Source of the DNA: Diaporthe sp. PMI_573
Lineage: Eukaryota > Ascomycota > Sordariomycetes > Diaporthales > Diaporthaceae
DNA: 64,000 nt
Reading direction: 5' to 3'
Assembly: GCA_021399435.1 (NCBI GenBank)
Contig: JAJTUP010000007.1
Location: forward strand, 248,001 to 312,000
Position 1 is the stretch's first letter; every line of letters starts with the position of its first letter. The position numbers and the translations under genes are program-made. The notes below the pieces were generated by a model that saw nothing but the letters and a program-made list of their open reading frames with translations, did no database searches and had not been told where the DNA came from. Of this stretch, positions 11,879 to 23,240 are shown piece after piece.

Positions 11879-12811
11879 CTAGCTAGTGAGGTCAATGGGA
11901 GCCGCTGAGCTGCCCTGGCCCCCGGTGGTGGAAGCGAACCCCGACTTCAAGAGTTCCAAGACCCTGGAAAAGCCCTCGGAGTCCTTCAGGCAGAGCCCCT
12001 CTGCCTCGTCTCTCACCCACTCCAGCTTGCTGATGAGGGTGCCCTTGGCGTCCGCCCTCCGGCCGGTCCTCAGCCTCTCCTCGGGGGTCATGCTCTCGGC
12101 GACGCGGATCATGATGTCCGAGATGTGCGAGTCGTGCTGCAGCTCCTTGCGGACCTCGTACCCGACCGTGTCCTCGCCGAGGATGACGGTCTTGGCGATC
12201 TTGCGCAGGGTCTCGATGGCGTTCTGCTTTGTGCCGAGGGGCGCGTCGTCCTTGGTCATCTCGTCGATTGCGTTGACGCAGTCGCAGATGTCGGTGTAGA
12301 CGTCCCCGGCCATGGTGTACTGGCGGCTGCCGCTGAGCGCGAGCAGCTCGCGGTCGTTGAGCGCGTGCCACGCCGACTTGCTGTAGTGGTCGAAGTTGGT
12401 GACGGGCCTCATCTGCGACAGCGGGACGGCGGGGCGCGCGGCCGTGGCCTGCATGTGAGAGCTGAGGAGCGGCTGCGGGAGCAGCGGCGGCGGCTGTGGC
12501 CTCGACACCTGGCGGTGGTAGGCGTCCTTGATCGAACGCTGGATCTCCTGGCTGGACGCCGCGCTCTGCAGCAGCAGGTCCCGCAGTGCCTTCTCCTCCA
12601 GGGCGGCTATCATCGCCGCCAGGCCGGGTGATTGACTCTGTGTCGGCGGGGAAGAGGGCGGCGCGGGCGCAGAGTCAAGCGGCTCCAGCTGCTGCTGGCC
12701 GGCGACGGCGTCGGCATCCTCATCTCGGTGGCAGTCGCCACAATCGGGCTGGCCACAGCCTGTGCCATGGCAGCGGTCTCCTGTGCGTCTCCTCTTGCTT
12801 CTTGGAGACAT
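11879..12811 (-). CDS. conserved-type hypothetical protein (310 aa)
   Basis: Single exon. The frame is open 95 codons further upstream (to 13096), but I start at ATG 12811 because the protein then opens with a basic nuclear-type segment and a Cys cluster (MSPRSKRRRTGDRCHGTGC, then QPDCGDC), while upstream sequence is low in coding character. After a Pro/Gln-rich disordered stretch (about residues 50-130), residues about 135-310 look like a folded helical domain (NFDHYSKSAWHALNDREL, GDVYTDICDCVNAIDEMT, LGTKQNAIETLRKIAKTVIL). The order resembles a family of Sordariomycete hypothetical proteins that I can recall but not name. Codon use is strongly GC-rich at third positions. Confidence 0.7.
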   Translation of the reverse strand: MSPRSKRRRTGDRCHGTGCGQPDCGDCHRDEDADAVAGQQQLEPLDSAPAPPSSPPTQSQSPGLAAMIAALEEKALRDLLLQSAASSQEIQRSIKDAYHRQVSRPQPPPLLPQPLLSSHMQATAARPAVPLSQMRPVTNFDHYSKSAWHALNDRELLALSGSRQYTMAGDVYTDICDCVNAIDEMTKDDAPLGTKQNAIETLRKIAKTVILGEDTVGYEVRKELQHDSHISDIMIRVAESMTPEERLRTGRRADAKGTLISKLEWVRDEAEGLCLKDSEGFSRVLELLKSGFASTTGGQGSSAAPIDLTS

Positions 12812-13872
12812 AAAGAGTTGTCGCAGTGTGTGGGTGAGATTGTCGAGCGGATCGGGTTTGGCCAAGTTTTGAAACCAGCAGCGCGCATGGCCGTGGCGAG
12901 ACACGATTCCTGATGTCGTCGAAAATGAGCATGGGTGGCTCGAGCCACTGCAGTTGTGGCTGGGATCTCCATTCTCGTGTGGCTGGTGATTTGATGTATC
13001 GATGTCGTCCGCTGCTCGGGCCGCCGTGATGACTTCACATACATCCACCCAATTCACCCATTGACATGGGACCCCTGGAACCGGGGCAATAAGCATGTTT
13101 TTTAACTTCTGCCAATGTCAAGCATTGCTAGTGAGGACGGACCGTTTGTAGGAAGCGCAGCAGTCGTTGCTTTTTCTCCGATATCAACATCGGAACCCCC
13201 AAATCGTGAGACCCAGGGCCGTTATACCCGGCGGCGTTGCCTGCAGGCCGCTATCAGCAGTAAACATGCCTTCGGGATATGATTCCCGAATTTCAACCCC
13301 ACAGTCAATCATCCGTATCCAACCTAGATGCGACTGATCTCGGCTGCCTTCATTCACTTCACTGCCTTGTTTGACAATGATGCATCCTCGCGTTGAATGC
13401 AGCATGTGCTACCCAAAGCACTCACAAGGAGCAGCCCTGCGTGACGTAGGACCCCTGTGCTATCTCCGAGAATATTCATGAAATAGAATCCCTTACCCAA
13501 TTTAGCCGGAAGAGCAGAACAGGAGTGATGGAAAGCCCAGCACCTACATTTCCCCGATTTCATACTTACAGGCCAGAAATTTGTCGACTCGAGTGACTCA
13601 CAATTGCCAAACGCTGGTCCGACCCTCGACAGCAGTTAATCGCCATCATCGTTGACTCTGCGCCAACAAGTCCGAAATACGATCTGCGGCAATTGATCGT
13701 GATCAGCCTTTCGACATGCCTACGAAAGCAAGCTTCAATTCATGACTCGGACAACTTAGTGGCATAAAAATACGCTGGGGAGTATACTTCTAAGTATTGT
13801 GGTATTTGTATTCGAACATTTTCATTCCATGAGCGGAAGCGTAACCTCCCAGCTCCAACTTTTGTCAGGTGT
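12812..13872. other. intergenic, nothing recognised
   Basis: About 1.06 kb. 12812-13096 continues the frame of the downstream gene and is probably its 5' leader. The remainder shows no supported gene. Confidence 0.5.
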
Positions 13873-15850
13873 TCAAAGGCCAACCAGCGACCTGACAGTA
13901 TTCGCAATAGGCGGTATCGAAGTGAATAGCACAGTGATCGTCCCAAACAGGCTCATCGACAGACTCGATAACGCAGCAGCCCTAGGATCCGTCCGGAGCA
14001 GCAAGGCCGTGGCCACCGCGGAGGAATTGGCGCCCAGCGTCACGCCGCGAGTGACGTAGTCATCTATAAGACAGAAAATAAGAACCATGTCAGCTTTTGC
14101 ACACAGCCAGCGCTCACAGCAGCGAAAGGGGCAAGGAAGAAAACAGCCCAAGCCCACTCACCCTCCGGGATCCTAAGCCACCTCAACACCCTCCCCCCAA
14201 CGAGCGCGCCCACGACCCCGCTCATGATAGCAACAGCAGCAACGGTCCTCTCGTCACCCCCGAGGTTCGCGGTTGCGGGGATCGCCAGCGCGAGCGTCAG
14301 GCTGCGACTAGCAAACGCCAGCCCGCGGGCGGGGGAGATGCCCACGGCGACGCAGACGCTCGGGTACGCGTACAGGCTCCCCACGCTGAGGACGACGTTG
14401 GGGACGATGATGGCGGTAAAGTGCTCTACCAACTCGCGGCGGTACTGGTACATCGGCAGGGCGAGGCTGACGATGGAGGCGTCCAGGACGGTGGAGAGGA
14501 TGTCGCCTGCGCCTGGCAGGAGGCGGGGGCCTGGGGTCATGGCGTGCTGCCAGAGCTGGAGGTACTTGTTTCCCGTTGTGTATTGTTGTAGGACTGGGGT
14601 GAGGGGTTGGTTGTGGATCAGGCCGAAGACCCAGATGCCGAGGACGGTTAGGAGGGCCGAGACTATGACTGGGTGGAGGAACTGCTTCCATCTCGGTGGG
14701 AGGGACAATGCCGCGAAGTACATTAGGACTGTGAAGGTCAGCTGCAGGGGCATGGCATACCCGTTGGCGTAGTAGATTGGGAGGCCGACGAAGAGCATGA
14801 TCGTGAGGTAGGTGATTGCGTTGAGGTGGCTCTGGATGATGGCGGCCCAGAGGCGGGCCCGCGGAGGGGCGGGCGGTACCTGAGGTGGCAGGGACGGCGG
14901 GCTCGCAGGCGGTTCTGGGTGCTCTGGTGGTGTGCTGCTGCTGGGGCCATGCTCAGCGACGGGCTGGACGTGGTTTGGTCCGTGGGATTGCCCAGGTGGA
15001 GCGAGGTCGTCCAGGGCGATGGCGGATGTCTGCGCCGAGACGCCTGTGGACATTGAAGGGTCATCTTGCGGGGGAGGCGTCCTCGTCAGGTCAACCTCGT
15101 CTTCCTGCGGGTCGAGCTCTTCGGCTCTTGTGGCCTGGGCCTTCTTGTGGGAGCCTGTGACGAGCTGCAGCCCTCGGGCCATGTAGGTCGTGCCGACGAA
15201 CATGACGATGAAGCCAACAGCTGCGTGTGTAGATGCGTGGTCAGCGATTTGGGTGAGGTGACCCAAGTACCAATGGTTGACCTACCAAACACGGCGATGA
15301 TCTTCCCAACCTCTGCCGCTCTAATGGGCGGACTCAAAGGGAGCGTAACAAAGGTCGGCGTGAAGAGGATGCTGATCCAGCGCAGCGACCAGCCAGCCTG
15401 TCCACCACGTTGATCAGCCCACGATGTCCGTCGTGATCCAAACATGCCAGGCGGTGCTCACAGGAACATCGATGATGGCGACAGCGCGGCGCGTGCGATT
15501 GGCCCCGATGACAAGCTCACTCAGCCAGAGGCCTGCAAATAGCAGCAGCATGCATGCGACCGAGGCAGGGAACGAGACCGAGACATGCTTGAAGAGGGTG
15601 TCGACGCCGAAGCAGGCCACGAGGATCACGAGGATGCCGGTAGGGACTAGGATCCATGACCGTAGGGTTTTCTCCCTTGAGTTCCAGAGTGCCTGTGAAG
15701 TGTCAGAATGGGATTCACTCGGGGTTTTGGGGCATAGAACGAGGCAGAGTGGGATGAGCGAAATACCAGATTTGTGGCTGTCACTGTGTCGGCGGCGATG
15801 TCGAATAGACCAGCCACGTCTGTTGAAAAGCGATTGAATGAGCCAGCCAT
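13873..15850 (-). CDS. LrgB-family integral membrane protein (558 aa, five exons)
   Basis: Exons (minus): 15850-15767, 15692-15462, 15397-15286, 15220-14162 and 14063-13873; the four introns all carry GT..AG and phases agree throughout. The N-terminal part has about four membrane segments. A Pro/Ser-rich cytosolic loop of about 100 residues follows, then an LrgB-type C-terminal half with 7-8 segments including SLALPMYQYRRELVEHFTAI, VGISPARGLAFASRSLTLAL and the end GVTLGANSSAVATALLL. In bacteria LrgB/CidB proteins act with LrgA in membrane and cell-lysis control; the plant homologue PLGG1 carries glycolate/glycerate across the plastid envelope. The fungal proteins, which fuse an LrgA-like and an LrgB-like half, are uncharacterised. 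I infer a transporter of small organic acids. Confidence 0.82.
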
Positions 15851-16467
15851 GATCTAAATCAGAAATGTGGAGGCCGAGGTGTGGTAGCCGCGCATGATGC
15901 ATGATGCAGGCCATGAAGAGAGACAAGGCGAGGCCATCGACTGGGCAGCCGATATCTCCGGACGTCCGCCGCCGCGGCTTGGCGACATCGGAGCCGGATT
16001 GCGCCGGCCCACGGGAGAGTGTGGGCTGGGCTCACGATAGTCCACATACCAAAATCATGAACCTCGAACAGCTAGGCGGGATCAGGTGATGCAGCCAAAG
16101 GAGCAATTGTTGCAATTCTGACCTACGGAAACTAATGAGAAACTGGGCACGATTCCCCCTCCCTCGTAATTACGTCGTGCCCTTCGAAGCCGAGGCTATC
16201 CATCCTCAAGCCCGGTCGATCAAAAAGAAAAACTGATGATTTTCCAATTCTCGTCCTGGAAGCAGTTGATGAAAGCAAACCATCCATCTCCCCATATCAG
16301 ACCCCACGTCATGCCGTTGTGCATACTACGGGGTCCGAGAGAAAATCCTCAAAATGTGGCCCATCTGAACCATGAGACCTGTGAGGGACAAAACCAAATG
16401 CCAATCCGCCAAGATGAATTTTCAGTCAATTGCAGGCAAACGCTGCAAGCCGCCCATCAGACTGCCC
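15851..16467. other. intergenic (promoter of the LrgB gene)
   Basis: About 0.6 kb between the start of the LrgB-family gene and the 3' end of the 2EXR gene. Nothing else seen. Confidence 0.6.
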
Positions 16468-17781
16468 TCAGTTCTCGATCTTGTAACTGACCAGGATTCC
16501 GAACTTCACCTTCTTGCGCTTCTCCAAGTCGCTCGTGAAATCATCCTTGCCCGTCTCGCCCCTGTAGATGTCCATGACCTTGATGAGACAATCGCGAGGA
16601 TCGCCCATGGCCTCGAGAGGCGGGGTTTTGTTGGATGTCAGCTCCTTGGGGAGGAATTTGAGGAGGCCCCACGGACAAAGCTGAAGGAACTCATTCTTGC
16701 GGTCATAGAAATGTGCGAGCTGGAACTTGGCGCTCTGCGGGTCGTCAGACTTCTTGAGCTTGTAGCCCTGTCCGAGTGCGTAGGCTACATGACGGTGTCA
16801 GCAAGATTCGATCGGCCTCGGGGAGTTTGACTTGCCTTTGTACTCGTCAAGCCAAGCGCGTTCCTTCTTCTTCGTCACCTCCACCACGTAGTAGAACTCC
16901 TCCATCTCCTCGAAGGAATCCAAGAAGCAAGCCTGCTCCATGGGGCAGGCCTTGTATTTCTCGCATTGCAGCCCTGATGGAAGTGGACACCAGCACTGAA
17001 ATGGCCCGCGATTGGAAGCCAGGGCGTGAGATTTCTTGTAGTGAACTGCCACGCGCTTCAACTGGGTCGTATAGATGCGGGTGGCGCGAATGTCCAGCTC
17101 CCCACCTCCGCCGTGCTCGAACCAGGCGTTCGGACGCGCGTTCTCGCCACGGTCAAACTCGAGGATGACCAGGTCAGTCGCGACGTCCATCGCCGCAACT
17201 TCACATCTGTCCACCATGACCGGTTCGAACTGAACCATCGACTTTTGGAATCCAGCGTCGAAGCTGATGTTGGCAAGCTTAGAAAACGCCTCATGAGACT
17301 TCTTCACCATTGGCTTGTATTTATTTAGCTGATTTACTTTCTCAATGTTGAATTTCTCGCGGTCAGGCTCTTCAAGCTTCGGCCTCTCACGCTCCTTCGC
17401 CTTGGGGTCTCTCTTCTTCGGTTTCTTCTCTGAGTCGTCCATGGGAAGCTTGTAGTTGGTGCACCAAACCAAGGACTTCCAGTAGCGGTATGCCGAAGGG
17501 TCATGGTTGCTTGGGATGAGTGAGAGACCGTACATGTACTTGTAATCCCAAAAGTGCGCTCGGTTCTTGTGCACAAACCTGAAAGTGTGGCAAGCTGGCT
17601 TTTGCATAGCCTCACTCCAGATCATTTGCTGAATCTCGACCGGGAACTTGGAGAAGTATTCCATCTTTGGCTTCTGGACATCCTTGGTGACATGGTCGGG
17701 ACACTTGGGGGGTTCCGGAGCATCACCCTTCTTCTGGGCCTTCAGACCTGCCGCAATCTTGGCAATGGCCGGAGGCGCCAT
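16468..17781 (-). CDS. 2EXR-domain protein (420 aa) with a GC-AG intron
   Basis: Exon 1 is 17781-16836 and exon 2 is 16784-16468. The 51-bp intron (16835-16785) starts with GCAAGT directly after AAAG and ends GTAG: a GC-AG intron with otherwise perfect donor consensus. The join (phase 1) gives EYKAYALGQGYKLKK and opens 105 further codons to the stop at 16468. Residues about 40-75 (MEYFSKFPVEIQQMIWSEAM) match the 2EXR motif, a short fungal domain related to F-box-like segments, typical of large ascomycete families of unknown role. A Lys/Glu-rich linker lies at about 125-155. A Cys group (QCWCPLPSGLQCEKYKACP) precedes the C-terminal region. Without the GC-AG intron the frame would stop 13 codons later, losing a quarter of the protein. 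Confidence 0.8.
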
Positions 17782-20700
17782 CGTGAACGGATGAGCTGGG
17801 TGGTCGAGAATTTGCAGATGGTCGTGATGATTGTCAAGCTACAGCTGTAGCCTGAGAATGGATGGACTTGATGTGATGCCAAGGGAGGGAAGAGGGAACC
17901 TGGTGAGGGGGGGACTCTGGAGCTTTGGTGCAATCGGCGATCAAGGCCAGTCCAGAGGCGAGGATCCCAGTAAGACCTGATCTGAGTGTCAGACTCTGGT
18001 CGTTGGCGCAGTAGGGGGTAGACAAATGGAGGATGATTGTTGGTGTCATGAAGAGTTTGCCTGATTGACTGATTGACTGCGCAGAATGGAGGAGGGAGTA
18101 GGGGGGAACCGTGTCAATCACCAAGGGCGGTGAGGTGATGCCGTCGTTGAGAAGAAGCCACACTTACTCAATGGTTGGGAAGCTTCCGCGGTCTTCGAAG
18201 TCGTTCCTTGGTGATACCTGTTTGAGTTCCCAAGCCGAGGTGCTCGCACGTTGCCGCCTTTCCCGACGTTGCTCGAGCTGGTAGAGGAAGTCGATCTTGG
18301 CTGAGTGAAAGGGGGTTGGCTAGGACTGAGGTGATTGAGAAGGGGGGAAAGAGGCAGATCAGGAGTAGAAGTGATGTCTGCGAATGGCTTTGCCCACCCA
18401 ACACGCCTGGACAGGATGCTCAGACTGTTGCCCGTCGTGGGGATCGGAGATGGACTGGTGAGTGGAAGAGGTTGTGGAAGGGCTTGAGATTTAACTGCAA
18501 GGGTTGGGAGGATTCTCTCCCAGTAGAAGCTCCCCAGTCGGAGGGACCCGAGTTGTGAGAAACGCCACGATCAGGTTGAGTCCTCGGGTGAAAACCAGCA
18601 GAAGGATGGTTGGAAGTTGCGTCAAGGCTAGCTCGGTCCAAGATTGGACCTGCTGCATAGATACCCAGCTTGAGATGCTGGGCGAGAGGACGTCCAGTCT
18701 TGCCAGGGTTGACTGCAAGAAAAACAAGTAGACTCTGAGATGACTGATGACTCCTTGACCGGGCCCGAGTTGCAAGGGTGGTGGTGGTAAGTACTGACGG
18801 AAGAGCTACCAGGCCTGCTTGGAGCCGGTCAGCTCCCACAGACGGCTGCCAGCTTTGATCAAGTCCGACAGATTCCGTGAGGTTCCGTGACCTTGTCAAT
18901 ACCTACCAGTTCCAGTGATGGTTATACGGACAGCATAAGAAGAGCCGCCATGAGACACAACGGCCTCCTTGAATATTGCACCACCAAACTTCCTTGCGTG
19001 GCCAATTTGCCTAGGTTCTCCTGTCTCGACAGCCGTCATGCCTGCAAGATTCAAGAGCAATACCAGAAGGATCTGGGAGGGTGCACAACCTTTCCAAAAG
19101 GTTCCAGCTTGGATGACAAAAGCCGTTGTCTCAGTGCTACCAGCCTCCCCGTCCCGTGTCATGCCATGAGCATCTCGATCTTCAAGAACGGCTCATCAGC
19201 TCTGCCATAAATGTTTCGTATAATCTCCAGGTAAGTTATGACAACATAGTCTTTGGGGTTGTGACCATGCTCAGCTCTACACACAGTTTCGAGAGGCTCT
19301 TGTGCGTGCGCCAGGCCACTCGGCGGGCGTTTGCCCGGCGACACGCAGCACCCACGATCCTGTGCTTCCTCCAGCCAGCCAAGGAGACATCGGAGCGTCC
19401 CCGTGAAATCATCCGCCCCAGGCGCATAGATCCTCTCGAGTCGTTCCTCTGTAAACCTGCGGCATCCACATGTCCTTCAAGCGCATTCAGGAAGGATTAC
19501 TTGCAGACATGCGAAGCAATGTCTGGCCCTGAAGGTTGAGGGCACTATACTGTGTCTCAGTCCAAGTGATGGAGCACTGGACAACACTTCTGAACCGTTC
19601 GTCGAGCGTCGCCGACTTGACCCTCCAACAAGTGGCATACCGTTTCGTTCGACCAACGCAAGTGTGCCACCTTATCACGGTGGCCACTCCTTGGAAAACC
19701 ACAGATGGTGGCAGTGCGACTCAAATTGCCACTCTCCATGTTTTCATGGCACGGTTTTGAGTGTGCCGAATGAGTTCACAGGCATCATGCCAAGGAGACG
19801 CTGCCATCGCCACCTGGTGGGGGTGGTGTAGCTCGGATGTGGACTGCTGAAGCCGTCACCGCCGTCTCACCGTCGCAGCTTTGAAGTGCGGCGTGGTGAT
19901 GGCCTCAGAAGAGGTCAAGGTTGGTGATTTGAGCCGGCTCCCCATTGTCTTGACGTGGGGCATGGTGATGGCTTCAAAAACGACTAAGCTTCGTCAAGTG
20001 AGCCGAATGGTCGTCGTCTTGGGCTGTGTCCCTGTACGGGAATCGATCAACGGGCAAGTATGGAGAGAAGTGCATCTGTGAAGCATCGTCGGTTCAGGAA
20101 GCACGCATAACAAAGGTTTTGAGTGGTGGTGAACCGGCTGGGTCTTGGTTTTTGTGATCCGAGATGAAGCGGTTGGGGTGGTTCAGGCGGATCAAGCCAG
20201 AAAATAACTGCTCGGCTGAAGAAACATACATACGGGGGCGAGGGGGGGAGATAATTCAGGGGCGAGGTTGGTTAAGGAAGGCACATCTCGACTCCCAACT
20301 GCCTACCTACCTAGGTACTTTGGGACTAGGTACCTGCTTGGGGATGGGAGCTTACTGACGATACCTCGTTTTGTAGCTTGGTACATACATTCCAGTTCAC
20401 AAATGCTAGCAGACAATCCCAACTCCCAGCACACTTGAAACTCTCACTCGGATACCCAGCGTTGTGGTGCATACTACCAGCCCCTTATGCTGTTTCTGAT
20501 CTGATCCGGGCTTCCTCGTATCTGCTTTGATGCCGCACGTACTGGTGTGCCCTTTTCACATACTATATCGATTTCACCTGCAAGAAGCAGACGTTCCAGG
20601 CGTTGTCCCCCTCAGCCAACAAGACTCTATCGATGTTCACCCTCGCACTGCTCTGTCTCGGCTGGAATGGGCTGTGATAGTGTAAACATGCTCAACATGG

Positions 20701-20837
20701 TGGCTCTTCCGGGCTACAGCAACAGCCATTCCAAGTTCAACTAAAGCAAGAAGTTCTTTGACACCAGACATTACTTAGACATGAACAAAGGCCATGTAGA
20801 TGAAGGAAATAATTGCTTTGGTTTGGCTTAAGCATGG
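17782..20837. other. intergenic, about 3 kb, no supported gene
   Basis: The ORFs here (up to 159 codons) lack domain features and splice-compatible partners. The stretch has a degenerate direct repeat at 19888-20005 and a CCTACCTACCTAGGTAC inverted motif near 20300-20335, a kind of motif frequent in promoters of Sordariomycetes. Confidence 0.5.
19888..20005. repeat. imperfect direct repeat, two copies of about 50 bp
   Basis: Copy 1 is about 19888-19936 and copy 2 about 19954-20005. Both carry GGTGATGGC(C/T)TCA..A near the start and end in GAGCCG, with many substitutions in between. There is no protein-coding support. Confidence 0.5.
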
Positions 20838-21803
20838 TCAACCTTTCGGCGTATGCGAGTCATTAATAGCAGTATCCCAACCCTCCCTCGACCTCAAAAA
20901 GTTCTCTATCCTATCCTCCCGGGTGAGCATCGCCTTCTCCCTCCTCCGCCTCCACATCTCCTCGCTGATGTGGACATCCTTCTTCTCCTGCATCTCAACA
21001 AGGTACATGCCATGGTTCCCCGCCCTCGTGGCCTGGCCCCAGCCGCCGATGAGCACAAACACGCAGATGGTCATGACGAACAGCCCGTTGCTCATATAGC
21101 GCGGCTCGGACCTGCCGGCGGCGCCGTCGCGGCGGCGGCTGTTGTTCTCCCAGTGCCAGCGCTCCCAGTCCTCCCAGGTGGCGTTGTGGGCGGCGGTGCC
21201 GGCCTGGGCGCGCCAGGCCCGGTCGGCCTCGCGGTAGGCGGTGTTGGACATCTCGGAGGTGCCGCCCCAGCCGGCCCCGTACAGGTCGTAGGCGCGCCGC
21301 TTAGTCGGGTCCGAGAGGATGTCGTTGGCGGCGACGACGAGGCGGTAGCGCTCTAGCTTTGCCTTTTGGGTGATGGACCCGTCAGGGCCGGGGGTGTGGG
21401 CGTGGGCGTGGCGGTCCGGGTGGTAGAGCTTGACCAGCTGGTAGAAGGTCTTCTTGCTGTAGGGGGTGGACTTGGCCTGGTCGAAGATCTCGTAGGGGGT
21501 TGGGTTTTTGGACTTGGGCCAGGTCGGAGATGCCGGGTCGTCATCGTTGCGGCGAGGTTCGTCTCGGACGGTGGCGTATCGCCGTGATGAGCGCCATTGA
21601 CTGTTTGTGCACAGTTTGGACCTGCTTAGGGGTCGGATAAGAGGGGATATTGTGGACGTTGACGGCGACTTGGGTGTTGATGTCGATGTCGATGTTGAAG
21701 GAGGGCCAATCGATGACGTTATGGATGCGGCTGCGGGGAGAGACAGAGCCGACGAGAGGCTGCCGCTGGTGCACAGCGCGATGGTTGGTTTTTTCAAGAG
21801 CAT
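20838..21803 (-). CDS. J-domain (DnaJ-type) protein, probably mitochondrial
   Basis: Single exon, 321 aa. Residues 1-80 are Ser/Thr- and Arg-rich with almost no acidic residues (ending QWRSSRRYATVRDEP), typical of a mitochondrial targeting presequence. The J domain spans about 101-175: NPTPYEIFDQAKSTPYSKKT, then the invariant HPD at about 128-130 (LVKLYHPDRH), then LERYRLVVAANDILSDPTKR. One membrane segment lies at about 243-262 (GLFVMTICVFVLIGGWG), followed by a charged C-terminal tail. It would stimulate the ATPase of an Hsp70, probably at a mitochondrial membrane. There is no Gly/Phe or Cys-rich region, so this is a class III J protein. It is transcribed divergently from dhh1. Confidence 0.85.
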   Translation of the reverse strand: MLLKKPTIALCTSGSLSSALSLPAAASITSSIGPPSTSTSTSTPKSPSTSTISPLIRPLSRSKLCTNSQWRSSRRYATVRDEPRRNDDDPASPTWPKSKNPTPYEIFDQAKSTPYSKKTFYQLVKLYHPDRHAHAHTPGPDGSITQKAKLERYRLVVAANDILSDPTKRRAYDLYGAGWGGTSEMSNTAYREADRAWRAQAGTAAHNATWEDWERWHWENNSRRRDGAAGRSEPRYMSNGLFVMTICVFVLIGGWGQATRAGNHGMYLVEMQEKKDVHISEEMWRRRREKAMLTREDRIENFLRSREGWDTAINDSHTPKG

Positions 21804-23240
21804 GTTGGGCTTGAGGGAGGAAGCAGCCGGTCAGGACGCATCGTGGCTGCTGTCTGCTCCCGGATATATGAGGGCGACGGGTGTGGATGGGTCTGGATAA
21901 CTTGCGCAAGCATGTGCAGGTCTGCGCAAGTTATTGGCAGTCAACGCCCAGAAGCATCAGACGACGTCGGAAATACACAGCGGTGCACTCAGCCTGTGAG
22001 CGCCCGAGAGCCGACCGATCCCACGGCGGGTTCCTGGTGGACGGCATCAGGGTCCATCATTGGCCGAAGCATGGGCTTGCCCCGCGTCTCCCGACCGTCC
22101 CTTTGCGCTCTGGGTTTGTGCTAGTGTAAAAGTTTCCGAGAGTTTGAGGTTGTTGTGTGGCGTTGGCATGTTGTGCTGGTGGCCATGCGCATCTCACATG
22201 TTTCTGAGAGGATTTGGATAGCCTGCGGAAAAGAATGCAGAGGAATGGAATGGATTGAGTCCGGTCACAAGGTACGTACCTCGGTACTGTGCTGCGAGCG
22301 GAAGGAGGTGAGTGAGGGGTTGAGGACCTTCCCGTCATTACTGGTCAGTGGTCACCCTGTCTGTCACCTGGGGCAGGCGGACAGGCGTGAAACTGCAAGC
22401 AAACTGCAGGCGGGAGACATGACCGGCCGTAAGGGTATCCACCCCGCAGGTCAGGTTGGCATTTCGGTACGTACCTTTCCTTTGTACCTTCCCTTTTGGC
22501 CAATCAAATACCGTTATGGGTCAAGGCACCCCTGTCTCATGACCTTGGACTGGGGCATCTTCCTGCTGCTTCTTCTGCTCACTCTGCTGTAGCCTGCAGT
22601 TGGCGTTGAGCCGCTAGAGCCCAGGCCTGGCAAAATTGGTCTGCTCCGTCGACCGCCAAACAAACGTCTCGACTTCGGACTCCGTCTTTCCATCACCACC
22701 AACCAACCACACCAAACCACAACCACTGCACATTTCTTCCTCCCACCCAAGCCTCAAAAGGGACGAGAAAACACAACACGACCGCCTCCACAAAACAATC
22801 AACATTGCCATCAGAGACCCCTCTCCAGCCTGTTGAGCTGAACTGAACCAAGCGAATTCCTGCACGCGCACAATTTGTTCCCCCCTCTTCCAAACAGAGC
22901 TCTCTCTCTCGCTCTCGCGACTCGACCCCTTCTTCCACAAGCCTCGACGACGACAGCGACCTCGACCAAAGGCACGGCTCATCCCCCCTTGACCACTTCC
23001 ACAACTGCTGAGCATCATCCACACGACTGCCAGCTTCTGCCGTCCCACAATTTCCTTCCCGCCCCGACCTTCGTGAGGCGACGTGGCGCAACCTTCCCCG
23101 CCAGCCACCTCCCATTGATTCTTCCCTTCCCTCGTCGACCAACGAGCCAGTCCATTGCGACTCCAACCTGTGAACACGCCAACACCACTTCTACCCTCCC
23201 TCCTGCGCATAATATCTCCATCTTGGTGCCCCTAGCCAAG
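21804..23240. promoter_or_regulatory. divergent promoter region of the J-protein gene and dhh1
   Basis: About 1.4 kb between two divergent start codons. It contains two exact copies of the 10-bp palindrome GGTACGTACC (22271-22280 and 22466-22475), 195 bp apart. From about 22680 to 23240 the plus strand is a pyrimidine/CA-rich, G-poor run typical of a long fungal 5' leader, which I read as the dhh1 untranslated region. No TATA box is obvious. Confidence 0.55.

Noticed and set aside
18420..18899. 159-codon minus-strand ORF in the 17.8-20.8 kb spacer
   Set aside because: Ser/Thr/Arg-rich translation typical of a random open frame; no domain, signal peptide or matching exons.
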